In this document: piece after piece, positions 7,424-14,102 of the stretch
How the letters are laid out: the number at the start of each line of letters is the position of its first letter
Position numbering within the stretch: position 1 is the stretch's first letter
Assembly (NCBI GenBank): GCA_013349735.1
Contig: DUZC01000024.1
Span: 1-14,102, forward strand
Reading direction: 5' to 3'
DNA: 14,102 bases
From: Rhodospirillaceae bacterium
Lineage (GTDB): Bacteria > Pseudomonadota > Alphaproteobacteria > Rhodospirillales > Magnetospirillaceae
The notes under the pieces: generated by a model
Seen by the model: only the letters and a program-made list of their open reading frames with translations
Databases searched by the model: none
What the model was told of the DNA's origin: nothing
Made by a program: the position numbers and the translations under genes

Positions 7424-9271
7424 TTAAACCGTCTCATGGGCCAGTTCCCAGACATCCGGCGAACGCCACAGACGTGATTTCAGCAATTCCCGTTCATAAA
7501 TGAACTCTTTGGGTAAGCGATCAAAGAATTTCTCGAAATGCTCTTCATGGGAACGCGCTTCGGCGGTGCTGGCATCGCGATCCACCGACATCAATTCATA
7601 GAATTTGGCCGAGGGAAAATTGAGACCGGTCCATTCCAGATCTTCCTGCCTTGGCATGAAGCCCAGTGGACTTTCCACGCCATAGCCACGGCCATGAACG
7701 CGATCAACGATCCATTTCAGCACCCGCATATTTTCGCCAAAACCGGGCCAGATGAATTTGCCATCGGCGTCGCGGCGGAACCAGTTGACACGGAAGATCG
7801 GCGGCGGGTTGCTGAGTTTGCGGCCAATGGACAACCAATGACTGAAATAATCGGCCATGTTGTAGCCACAGAAGGGCAGCATAGCCATGGGATCGCGTCG
7901 CACTGCTGCCTGGCCCACAGCTGCCGCCGTGGCTTCCGAAGCCATGGTGGCCGCCAGATAGACCCCATGGGCCCAGTTGAAGGCCTGAAAGACCAAAGGC
8001 ATGTTTTTCGAGACCCGGCCACCAAAAATAAAGGCCGAGATGGGAACGCCATTGGGATTTTCCCAGGCCGGATCAGCCGTCGGGCATTGCCCAACCGGGG
8101 CGGTAAAGCGGGAATTTGGATGCGCTGCCGGCTCCTCCGAGGCCGGGGTCCAGTCCCGACCCTTCCAGTCAATCAGATGGGCCGGGACGTCATCGGTCAG
8201 CCCTTCCCACCAGACGTCGCCATCATCGGTCAAAGCGACATTGGTGAAAAGCGAGTTGGCCTGACAGGCGGCGATCGCATTGGGATTGGTTTTAGCGCCG
8301 GTGCCCGGCGCGACACCAAAAAATCCGGCCTCGGGATTGATCGCGTAAAGACGGCCGTCGGCACCAGGCTTGATCCAGGCAATATCGTCGCCGACGGTGC
8401 GGATTTTCCAACCCTTAAAGCCCTCTGGAGGCACCATCATGGCGAAATTGGTTTTGCCACAGGCCGAGGGAAAGGCGGCGGCGACATAGGTTTTTTCGCC
8501 AGCTGGCGATTCGACGCCGACGATTAACATATGTTCTGCCAGCCAGCCTTCATCGCGGGCCATCACCGAGGCAATCCGCAGCGCAAAGCATTTCTTGCCC
8601 AGCAAGGCATTGCCGCCATAACCGGACCCATAGGACCAGATGGACCGTTCCTCGGGAAAATGGGCGATATAAATATTGTCGGGATTGCAGGGCCATGGAA
8701 CATCCTTGGCACCGGCGGCCAGGGGCTTGCCGACCGAATGGACGCACGGCACGAAATCGTCGCGACTGCCCAGCACCTGCAGGACATCCTGGCCCATGCG
8801 GGTCATGATGCGCATGCTGATGGCGACATAGGGACTGTCGGTGAGCTCAACACCAACATGGGCGATATGACTGCCCAAAGGCCCCATGCTGAACGGCACG
8901 ACATACAAGGTGCGCCCGACCATGCAGCCTTCGAAAAGCCGATCCAGTGTCAGCCGCATCTCGCGCGGATCCACCCAATTATTGGTGGGACCGGCATCGG
9001 CTTTGCTTTTGGAACAGATGAAAGTGCGGTCCTCGACCCGGGCGACGTCACTGGGGTCAGAGCGGCAGAGATAGCTGTTCGGCCGCTTGGCCGGATTCAG
9101 CCGGAACAGGGTACCGGCATCCACCATCATACGACAGAGACTGTCATATTCTTCCTGGGATCCATCGCACCAATGGATACGATCAGGCTTGCACAAATGG
9201 GCCACTTCATCAACCCAAGCCAGTAATTTGGCATTGGTAGTCATCCCGCCACGGATACGATTTTCGCTCAT
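7424..9271 (-). CDS. pckG: Phosphoenolpyruvate carboxykinase (GTP-dependent)
   Basis: This 615-residue enzyme converts oxaloacetate and GTP to PEP, CO2 and GDP, the first committed step of gluconeogenesis, in the cytoplasm. It belongs to the GTP class: the P-loop reads FPSACGKTN (267-275), the exact signature of that class, with the reactive Cys271. Other landmarks are DVARVEDRT (75-83), YGGNALLGKKC (218-228), the kinase-2 aspartates GDDIAW (294-299), NPEAGFFGVAPG (312-323) and PFCGYNMADYF (466-476). Length matches the family (about 600-620). The frame is open upstream to 9478, but ATG at 9269-9271, with GGAG 9 nt before it, gives the normal N-terminus. Upstream is the HugZ-like gene (68 bp gap), downstream DUF4337. 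The PEP produced also feeds the PTS encoded at the right of the window. ATP-type PckA is the enzyme usually found beside chvI in rhizobia, so the enzyme class here is notable. Confidence 0.97.
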   Translation of the reverse strand: MSENRIRGGMTTNAKLLAWVDEVAHLCKPDRIHWCDGSQEEYDSLCRMMVDAGTLFRLNPAKRPNSYLCRSDPSDVARVEDRTFICSKSKADAGPTNNWVDPREMRLTLDRLFEGCMVGRTLYVVPFSMGPLGSHIAHVGVELTDSPYVAISMRIMTRMGQDVLQVLGSRDDFVPCVHSVGKPLAAGAKDVPWPCNPDNIYIAHFPEERSIWSYGSGYGGNALLGKKCFALRIASVMARDEGWLAEHMLIVGVESPAGEKTYVAAAFPSACGKTNFAMMVPPEGFKGWKIRTVGDDIAWIKPGADGRLYAINPEAGFFGVAPGTGAKTNPNAIAACQANSLFTNVALTDDGDVWWEGLTDDVPAHLIDWKGRDWTPASEEPAAHPNSRFTAPVGQCPTADPAWENPNGVPISAFIFGGRVSKNMPLVFQAFNWAHGVYLAATMASEATAAAVGQAAVRRDPMAMLPFCGYNMADYFSHWLSIGRKLSNPPPIFRVNWFRRDADGKFIWPGFGENMRVLKWIVDRVHGRGYGVESPLGFMPRQEDLEWTGLNFPSAKFYELMSVDRDASTAEARSHEEHFEKFFDRLPKEFIYERELLKSRLWRSPDVWELAHETV

Positions 9272-9276
9272 GCCTG

Positions 9277-9331
9277 ATTGCTCCGACTTCTGGAAGGGCA
9301 AAGGATACTGGTCTGCCCCCTCAGGAGCAAT
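9277..9331 (-). promoter_or_regulatory. Possible leader hairpin masking the pckG ribosome site
   Basis: On the pckG mRNA (minus strand), ATTGCTCC (9331-9324) is fully complementary to GGAGCAAT (9284-9277), and the second arm contains the GGAG Shine-Dalgarno sequence. Inside the 39-nt loop, GGGCA (9318-9314) pairs with TGCCC (9300-9296). The nested stems fill most of the HugZ-pckG spacer. If formed, the structure would hide the pckG ribosome site. No known riboswitch class is recognised. Confidence 0.4.
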
Positions 9332-9339
9332 GGTTCGCC

Positions 9340-10041
9340 CTATTTTTTTACTGCCATTTCCGCCAGCTCGGTTGCGACTTCGTCGGGCCGGCAAAGCGAT
9401 ATCGGAAAGCTTATCCTTTGCCAAGCCTTGCCGGCAACCAAATCGCAGCCATCCGGGTCGATCGCAACCAACTGCCAATCCAGGCCGGGCGGCTGACCTT
9501 GGCCAACGGCGAGGGTGGCTAAGTCAGCGCTCTGCTGCTGATTTATGCTTTGCAAGATTTCATTTTCGGCCTGGGCAAAGGCGGCGGCCAGGGCCGGCGC
9601 CAGGATCAGCCCCTGATCAAACCATTGCGCTTTGCCAAATCCGCCAACCCAATGCGCCCGCTCGGCCTTGACCCGATAGAGGGCAAAATCGGCAAAATCC
9701 GCATAAAGCTTAGCCGCCGGATGGGCGGCAAGAAAACGACGCCGCAATGGGGGTGAAGGGTCCGGCTCAATCCGCCCTTCCAAAGTGACCCGCGGTCCTT
9801 GTTGCGGGTTCGCATGGCCTTGGGTACCGTCAAACAAGAGCGCCACACGGGGGTCAGCCTCGATATTCCGGCTATGATCCGCCAGTTGGGACAGCAGCAG
9901 AATGGGCGACCCGTCCATGTCAAAAGCAACGGTAACCAACGAAACATAAGGCCGCGCCTGTCCGGCCAAAGTCGTGGCCAAAGCGGCCTTGCGGCAGTTT
10001 CGCATCAATTGGCGGACCCCGCCGGGCGCGTCGGTGCTCAT
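9340..10041 (-). CDS. HugZ/pyridoxamine 5'-phosphate oxidase-like protein
   Basis: The 233-residue protein has an N-terminal split-barrel flavin-binding-like domain: ALATTLAGQARPYVSLVTVA (20-39), LLLSQLADHSRNI (48-60) and DPRVALLF (63-70). The C-terminal part (WQLVAIDPDGCDL, 189-201) resembles the heme-utilisation (HugZ-type) branch of the family. Such proteins bind FMN or heme; a heme-related or flavin oxidoreductase role is likely but the substrate is unknown. The family's C-terminal MN-x-DH motif is replaced by SINQQQSADLA (165-175), so the histidine used for heme or iron contact in relatives appears lost. The start is chosen at ATG 10039-10041. The longer frame begins at a TTG (10110) that coincides with the -35 box of a strong promoter match, so the first 23 codons are probably not translated. 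The gene heads the pckG run. Confidence 0.82.
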   Translation of the reverse strand: MSTDAPGGVRQLMRNCRKAALATTLAGQARPYVSLVTVAFDMDGSPILLLSQLADHSRNIEADPRVALLFDGTQGHANPQQGPRVTLEGRIEPDPSPPLRRRFLAAHPAAKLYADFADFALYRVKAERAHWVGGFGKAQWFDQGLILAPALAAAFAQAENEILQSINQQQSADLATLAVGQGQPPGLDWQLVAIDPDGCDLVAGKAWQRISFPISLCRPDEVATELAEMAVKK

Positions 10042-10080
10042 GGATCGGCCATCCCGCTTAAGCTGAAAAAATCGCTGCGG

Positions 10081-10110
10081 ACTATAGGTTTTCGTGATTG
10101 CCTTGGTCAA
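10081..10110 (-). promoter_or_regulatory. Sigma70-like promoter for the HugZ-like/pckG/DUF4337 run
   Basis: On the minus strand, TTGACC (10110-10105) and TATAGT (10086-10081) are separated by 18 bp, close to consensus at both boxes. Transcription would begin near 10074, about 33 nt before the ATG at 10041. It lies in the 136-bp space shared with the divergent chvI gene. I found no comparably good promoter on the plus strand for chvI. Confidence 0.6.
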
Positions 10111-10165
10111 TCTTCGCGCAGTTTGGTAGTTTTCCAGAGCAGCATCCCTTTGGTAATCCGCACTC

Positions 10166-10170
10166 GGAGA
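10166..10170 (+). promoter_or_regulatory. Ribosome binding site supporting a TTG start for chvI
   Basis: GGAGA lies 7 nt before the TTG at 10178. No ATG or GTG exists between it and the first beta strand of the receiver domain, so TTG is the start. Confidence 0.8.
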
Positions 10171-10177
10171 ACCCCCT

Positions 10178-10873
10178 TTGCCTCATTGCATCGCTCTGGT
10201 CGATGACGACCGCAATATTTTGACCTCGGTGACCATGGCCCTCGAAGCCGAAGGATTCCAGGTCCGCAGCTATACCGACGGCGCTGAAGCCTTGCGCGGC
10301 ATTACCGCACAACCCGTCGATCTGGCGGTGCTTGACATCAAAATGCCCCGCATGGATGGCATGGAGTTGCTGCAAAGGCTCCGCAAGGTCTCTTTGGTTC
10401 CGGTCATTTTTCTGACCTCTAAGGATGACGAGGTTGATGAAGTCTTAGGGCTGCGGATGGGTGCCGATGACTATATTAAAAAGCCCTTTTCCCAGCGTCT
10501 TCTGATCGAACGGATCCGTGCTCTTTTGCGAAGGGGTGAACTGGTCCAGGACGGAGATAACACGCAGCCCTCGATCCAGCGCGGACAACTGCTACTGGAT
10601 ACCGCACGCCATACCTGCCGGTGGAAAGATCGCATGGTAGACCTGACGGTAACCGAGTTTATGATTTTAAAATCGCTGGCCATTCGCCCCGGTCATGTCA
10701 AAAACCGTGATCAGTTGATTGATGCCGCCTATGGCGAACATATTTATGTCGATGACCGAACAATCGATAGTCATATCAAGCGGTTACGCAAAAAATTCCG
10801 CGATGTTGACGGCGCCTTTGAACAGATTGAAACGCTGTATGGCGTCGGCTATCGTTATCGCGACGAACAGTGA
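10178..10873 (+). CDS. chvI: Response regulator ChvI (OmpR class)
   Basis: The 231-residue response regulator has a receiver domain (about 1-118) with acidic pocket Asp9/Asp10, phosphoacceptor Asp53 in VLDIKMPRMDG, Thr80 and Lys102 in IKKPF. A winged-helix DNA-binding domain follows (about 135-229) with TVTEFMILKSL, DDRTIDSHIKRLRKKF and the closing GVGYRYR. Its identity as ChvI rests on the adjacent ChvG kinase and on the hprK-rapZ-PTS genes after it, the gene order characteristic of Alphaproteobacteria. In Agrobacterium, Sinorhizobium and Brucella (BvrR) this pair responds to acid and envelope stress and controls surface, motility and central carbon genes. Translation starts at TTG. The last four bases overlap the chvG start (GTGA), implying coupled translation. 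Confidence 0.95.
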   Translation: MPHCIALVDDDRNILTSVTMALEAEGFQVRSYTDGAEALRGITAQPVDLAVLDIKMPRMDGMELLQRLRKVSLVPVIFLTSKDDEVDEVLGLRMGADDYIKKPFSQRLLIERIRALLRRGELVQDGDNTQPSIQRGQLLLDTARHTCRWKDRMVDLTVTEFMILKSLAIRPGHVKNRDQLIDAAYGEHIYVDDRTIDSHIKRLRKKFRDVDGAFEQIETLYGVGYRYRDEQ

Positions 10874-12495
10874 CCGACGAGCCCGCCCTTGCCGCCCGCC
10901 GCCGCCGGCCTTTGTTGGAGTCGCCGTTAACCCGGCGGGTATTGGCAGTCAATGTCGTCGCGCCGATTATTCTGGTTGGGGGCCTGCTTTATCTCGATCG
11001 TTACCAGAACGAATTGATTTCTGCCGAGCTTGATTCCTTGAACAGCCGAGCAGAAATGATCGCTGCGGCCATCAGCGAAGGCGCGGTCAATGACGAGGGC
11101 CTGCCGGAACTGGTGCCAGACTCTGCGCGTCAGATGATCCGCCGGCTGGCACCGCCGTCCCATTTGCGCGCCCGCCTGTTCAGCCCGCAAGGCGAATTGT
11201 TAGGAGACAGCAAAATATTGCCGCTGCTGGCGCCCCCGGTGCAGGTTGAAGAACTCGCCGAACCCGAGCCGGGATGGCTCATCGGCCTTTTGCACCAGGG
11301 CTATGACAGCTTGATGGCCACCCGGCTCGGCACAGAAAGGCTGCCCTTGTACCAAGAGCCCGCCCCGATGCGCGCCAGCGATTTCCCCGAGGTCCAAAAG
11401 GCGCTCAGCGGCGAGCGAGGCTCGGCTTTGCGCCGCAGTCGAAACCGCCGTCTGCTCTTGTTCACGGCCGTACCGGTACAGCGCTATAAAAAAATTCTTG
11501 GCTCAGTTCTGGTCTCCTCGTCAGCCGACGATATCGCGAAGAGATTGTTCTCGGTGCGCCTGACGATCCTGGAAGCCTTTGTCTTTGCACTGTCGATCAC
11601 CGTCCTGTTATCGGTTTATCTGGCCAGCACCATCGCCCGGCCAATCCGCCGACTGGCCGCGGCGGCGGATCGGGTAAGACGGGGCCGCGGTCGCCGCCAT
11701 GCCATTCCCGATTTGACCGGGCGCAAGGATGAGATTGGAGAGTTATCCGGGGCGCTTACGGAGATGACTGATGTTTTGTGGCGCCGCATGGATGCGATTG
11801 AGGCCTTTGCCGCCGACGTCGCGCACGAATTGAAGAACCCTTTAACCTCTTTGCGTAGCGCGGTTGAAACGGTCAGCCGGGTCCCTTCCGACGAACAAAG
11901 ACAGAAACTGCTTGGCATCATCGAAGAGGATGTTGAGCGGCTTGACCGTCTGATCAGCGATATTTCCAGCGCCTCGCGTCTGGATGCTGAACTGTCACGG
12001 GCCGAGACCGGGACCCTGGCGCTGGCCCCCCTGATTATTGGGCTGACCGACGCTTTTCGGGAGAGTGGCGCTTTGGCGGGAAAGCGCCTTGAGGTGACCC
12101 TTGAGCCTGCGGATCCGCTGTTCGTGTCAGGCCTCGAAAGCCGATTGGGCCAGATCTTGCGCAACCTGCTGACCAATGCCCTTTCCTTTAGCCCCGAGAC
12201 CGGACTCATCAGCGTTCACGCAGAAAGGACAGGTGACTGGATTACCGTCCGGGTCGAGGATCAGGGTCCGGGTATTCCTGAAAACAAGCTGGACGCCATT
12301 TTCGAGCGCTTTTATTCCGAACGGCCCAGCGGTGAAAAATTCGGCACGCATTCCGGACTTGGCCTGTCGATTTCGCGGCAAATTGCCGAAGCCCATGGCG
12401 GCCGTCTGACCGCCAGCAACCTGGAAGGGTCGGACGGAAAGCCCGCTGGGGCCCGCTTCACGTTAAGACTGCCGGCAGCCCCTGGGGAATGTTGA
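10870..12495 (+). CDS. chvG: Sensor histidine kinase ChvG
   Basis: The 541-residue inner-membrane kinase has a first membrane segment at about 24-42, a periplasmic sensor region of about 43-228 and a second membrane segment at about 231-253. A HAMP linker follows (254-305), then HisKA with phosphoacceptor His319 in VAHELKNPLTSLRSA, and an ATPase domain with N box NLLTNA (432-437), DQGPGIP (464-470) and GLGLS (496-500). The strings ERLDRLISDISSASRLDAEL (356-375) and FYSERP (481-486) are characteristic of ChvG rather than other OmpR-partner kinases. It would autophosphorylate on signal and pass phosphate to ChvI Asp53. In relatives the periplasmic repressor ExoR holds ChvG inactive; no exoR is in this window. 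GTG start at 10870 overlaps the chvI stop. The kinase is followed by hprK after 31 bp. Confidence 0.95.
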   Translation: MTDEPALAARRRRPLLESPLTRRVLAVNVVAPIILVGGLLYLDRYQNELISAELDSLNSRAEMIAAAISEGAVNDEGLPELVPDSARQMIRRLAPPSHLRARLFSPQGELLGDSKILPLLAPPVQVEELAEPEPGWLIGLLHQGYDSLMATRLGTERLPLYQEPAPMRASDFPEVQKALSGERGSALRRSRNRRLLLFTAVPVQRYKKILGSVLVSSSADDIAKRLFSVRLTILEAFVFALSITVLLSVYLASTIARPIRRLAAAADRVRRGRGRRHAIPDLTGRKDEIGELSGALTEMTDVLWRRMDAIEAFAADVAHELKNPLTSLRSAVETVSRVPSDEQRQKLLGIIEEDVERLDRLISDISSASRLDAELSRAETGTLALAPLIIGLTDAFRESGALAGKRLEVTLEPADPLFVSGLESRLGQILRNLLTNALSFSPETGLISVHAERTGDWITVRVEDQGPGIPENKLDAIFERFYSERPSGEKFGTHSGLGLSISRQIAEAHGGRLTASNLEGSDGKPAGARFTLRLPAAPGEC

Positions 12496-12505
12496 CAGAG
12501 ACCCT

Positions 12506-12530
12506 GCATCGCTTCACCTTAGCGGGATGC
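12506..12530 (+). promoter_or_regulatory. Possible hairpin over the hprK start codon
   Basis: GCATC+GCT (12506-12513) is complementary to AGC (12521-12523) and GATGC (12526-12530), with loop TCACCTT and a two-base GG bulge. The ATG of hprK (12527-12529) lies inside the closing arm. No clear ribosome site precedes hprK, so its translation may depend on ribosomes finishing chvG at 12495 and opening this stem. Confidence 0.35.
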
Positions 12531-12961
12531 TGCTGGTTCACGGCACCTGCGTGGTGGTTGCCGGACGAGGGGTCCTGATCAGAGGGACCTCCGGGTCTGG
12601 AAAGTCCGATCTGGCGCTTCGCCTGATCGATGCTGGTGCTCGCCTTGTGGCCGACGACCAAGTGGAAATTGAACAGGAGGACGATCGCTTGCTGGCCAGC
12701 CCTCCATCCCCGATCGCGGGACTGTTGGAAGTTCGCGGGTTGGGCATTGTCAGTCTCGATCATCAGGCGCCGGTGCCCTTGGCTTTGGTGGTGGACCTGG
12801 TCAAAGGCGAAGAGATCGAAAGGATGCCCGCCGACGAGACTGTCGAGCTGGCAGGGCGCCAGTTGCGCCGCCTGGCGCTTGACCCAAGAGAAGCTTCGGC
12901 GGTCGCAAAGGTTCGGCTTGCGATCCGGACCTTGTCTGGAGGCATATTGTCAACCAAATGA
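12527..12961 (+). CDS. hprK: HPr kinase/phosphorylase, short alphaproteobacterial form
   Basis: This 144-residue protein corresponds to the C-terminal kinase domain of HprK. The N-terminal domain of the roughly 310-residue Firmicutes enzyme is absent, as is usual in Alphaproteobacteria. Visible landmarks are His5 in VHGT, Walker A GTSGSGKS (20-27), VADDQVEI (41-48) with the Asp43/Asp44 pair, and the family signature LEVRGLGI (67-74). It phosphorylates (and may dephosphorylate) HPr on its regulatory serine using ATP or pyrophosphate, tuning phosphate flow to EIIA proteins. The HPr gene is not in the window and is expected just past the right edge. The start at ATG 12527 lacks a good ribosome site and sits in a potential hairpin, so coupling to chvG is likely. 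The stop overlaps the rapZ start (ATGA). Confidence 0.95.
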   Translation: MLLVHGTCVVVAGRGVLIRGTSGSGKSDLALRLIDAGARLVADDQVEIEQEDDRLLASPPSPIAGLLEVRGLGIVSLDHQAPVPLALVVDLVKGEEIERMPADETVELAGRQLRRLALDPREASAVAKVRLAIRTLSGGILSTK

Positions 12962-13872
12962 GCAGCCTCCCGCCCGCGGCCCCCTCCGATCCTGAAAGCA
13001 GCCGGGACCCCGTCGCCAAGGTAGTGGTTGTGACCGGCCTGTCCGGAGCCGGCAAGACCGTCGCGCTGAAAGCCCTCGAGGATATGGGCTTTGAGACGGT
13101 CGACAATCTTCCTTTGTCCTTGCTTGGATCACTGGTCCGCCCGGGCGAGGTGACGCGGCCGCTGGCGATTGGGATTGATATCCGTACCCGGGATTTCGGC
13201 GCGTCGTCGATGCTGGCCGAAATGGATCGGCTCATGCATGAACGGCAATTGGAGCTGCGGCTTTTGTTTGTTGACTGCGACGACGAAGTGCTCTGTCGAC
13301 GCTACACCGAAACCCGCCACCGTCATCCTCTGGCGGCCGATCGGCCCTTGCTGGACGGGATTGCCCATGAACGGCGCTTGGTTTCACCTTTGAAAGAACG
13401 TGCTTGGGTGGTGATTGACACCAGTTCCTTGCCGCCCGGTCAGCTGAAACATCTGCTCACTGTTCATTTTGCATGCGGAACAAACAAGGCTTTGGTGGTC
13501 TTTGTCACATCTTTTTCCTATCGCCGGGGTTTGCCACGTGAAGCGGATCTGGTATTCGACGCCCGTTTCCTAGACAATCCGTTTTACAAGCCCGCGTTAC
13601 GGGGGTTGACCGGTCGCGATTCACGTGTTGTCGATTATGTGAAAAGCGACCCTGGCTATGCGCAATTTTTTGCGGCATTGCAGGCTCTGCTTGAGCCTCT
13701 GCTGCCGCGTTTCGCTGCCGAAGGCAAGAGCTACCTGACCCTTGCCATCGGCTGCACCGGAGGACGCCATCGGTCCGTGGTGATCGCCGAACAGCTGACC
13801 GACTGGCTTCGTCTGGCCGGGCAGACGGTTGATGTGAGGCACCGCGAACTCGAGGAAGGGGAAGCCAAGTGA
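12958..13872 (+). CDS. rapZ: RapZ (YvcJ/YhbJ) nucleotide-binding regulator
   Basis: The 304-residue protein has Walker A GLSGAGKT (27-34), the conserved VDNLP (48-52), IGIDIRTRDF (71-80), YTETRHRHPL (116-125) and the C-terminal hallmark GCTGGRHRSV (265-274). In E. coli RapZ delivers the small RNA GlmZ to RNase E and so controls glucosamine-6-phosphate synthase. In Gram-positive bacteria YvcJ hydrolyses GTP. The GlmY/GlmZ RNAs are not known from Alphaproteobacteria, so the target here is open, but a link with PTS signalling and cell-envelope sugar supply fits the context. Compared with the 284-residue E. coli protein it has about 20 extra N-terminal residues rich in Ser and Pro. ATG overlaps the hprK stop by 4 bp, indicating translational coupling. 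Confidence 0.96.
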   Translation: MSSLPPAAPSDPESSRDPVAKVVVVTGLSGAGKTVALKALEDMGFETVDNLPLSLLGSLVRPGEVTRPLAIGIDIRTRDFGASSMLAEMDRLMHERQLELRLLFVDCDDEVLCRRYTETRHRHPLAADRPLLDGIAHERRLVSPLKERAWVVIDTSSLPPGQLKHLLTVHFACGTNKALVVFVTSFSYRRGLPREADLVFDARFLDNPFYKPALRGLTGRDSRVVDYVKSDPGYAQFFAALQALLEPLLPRFAAEGKSYLTLAIGCTGGRHRSVVIAEQLTDWLRLAGQTVDVRHRELEEGEAK

Positions 13873-13882
13873 AGGTCGAATT

Positions 13883-14102
13883 ATGATTGGAATGGTCCTG
13901 GTTACCCATGGAAGACTGGCAGATGAGCTGGTGGCTGCCCTGGAGCATGTCGTCGGCCCTCAGCCCAATGTAGCGACCGTCTGCATTGGCCCTGACGATG
14001 ACATGGAGCAAAGGCGCTCGGATATTTTACAGTCGACCTCCAAGGTTGATGATGGAGCCGGTGTGGTGTTGTTGACCGATATGTTCGGCGGGACGCCTTC
14101 CA
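13883..14102 (+). CDS. PTS EIIA component, mannose family (3' end outside window)
   Basis: The first 73 residues are present, beginning MIGMVLVTHGRLADEL. His9 in VTHGR is the expected phosphorylation site, and GVVLLTDMFGGTP near the edge is the family's conserved DMFGGTP loop, cut after the proline codon. EIIA-Man domains accept phosphate from HPr. In Alphaproteobacteria, which mostly lack sugar-transporting PTS permeases, this stand-alone protein is thought to act in regulation together with HPr and HprK. AAGG lies 6 nt before the ATG. The 10-bp gap after rapZ and the shared direction place it in the same transcript. Confidence 0.93.
   Translation, partial: MIGMVLVTHGRLADELVAALEHVVGPQPNVATVCIGPDDDMEQRRSDILQSTSKVDDGAGVVLLTDMFGGTPS

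Noticed and set aside
7538..8527. Plus-strand open frame of 329 codons, and 8531-9226
   Set aside because: They lie opposite pckG, whose conserved motifs cover the region. No domain or ribosome site supports them.
10042..10110. Extended N-terminus of the HugZ-like protein from a TTG
   Set aside because: The TTG coincides with a -35 box, the TATAGT -10 box lies inside the extension, and family alignment begins near the ATG at 10041.

Overview
The window looks like an alphaproteobacterial chromosome segment, most plausibly Rhodospirillales-like. The main reason is the right-hand block: chvI-chvG (response regulator and sensor kinase), a short HPr kinase holding only the kinase domain, rapZ, and a mannose-family PTS EIIA, in that order and orientation. 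This is a gene order characteristic of Alphaproteobacteria. Several sampled lines of the gene-rich part count at roughly 55-67% G+C, while bases 1-520 count at about 49%.

Layout, left to right. (1) 1-518 is a different-looking stretch. It holds the C-terminal tail of a SEC-C zinc-motif protein, a degenerate second copy of that motif, and then no convincing gene, ending exactly at the 3' end of a tRNA-Arg(CCG) gene on the minus strand. This could be the edge of an integrated element, but no integrase or att repeat is visible. (2) 775-1584 is a double-domain universal stress protein on the plus strand, convergent with (3) a minus-strand run read as zf-CHCC protein -> polA (DNA polymerase I) -> cyclic-nucleotide-gated K+ channel (5759 down to 1599). 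(4) An ABC-2-type ATPase starts divergently at 5841. It has no permease beside it and its end overlaps the end of (5). (5) This is a second minus-strand run: HugZ/PNPOx-like flavoprotein -> GTP-dependent PEP carboxykinase -> DUF4337 membrane protein (10041 down to 6808), with a good sigma70-like promoter in front. (6) Divergent from it, chvI-chvG-hprK-rapZ-EIIA(Man) is tightly packed (4-bp overlaps, a 31-bp gap and a 10-bp gap) and runs off the right edge.

How the genes may work together: established work on this alphaproteobacterial locus links the ChvG/ChvI envelope-stress system, the regulatory (non-transporting) PTS and PEP metabolism. HPr kinase would phosphorylate HPr, which presumably lies just beyond the window, and EIIA-Man would take phosphate from HPr. 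PEP carboxykinase makes PEP, the PTS phosphate donor, from oxaloacetate. The local twist is that the PEPCK here is the GTP type (FPSACGKTN signature), not the ATP type usual beside chvI in rhizobia, and that a HugZ-like gene separates it from chvI.

I do not see a clear new system. The best leads are two possible RNA hairpins at translation starts (pckG and hprK), the degenerate SEC-C duplication beside the tRNA, the orphan ABC ATPase, and the HugZ-like protein that lacks the usual C-terminal His motif.
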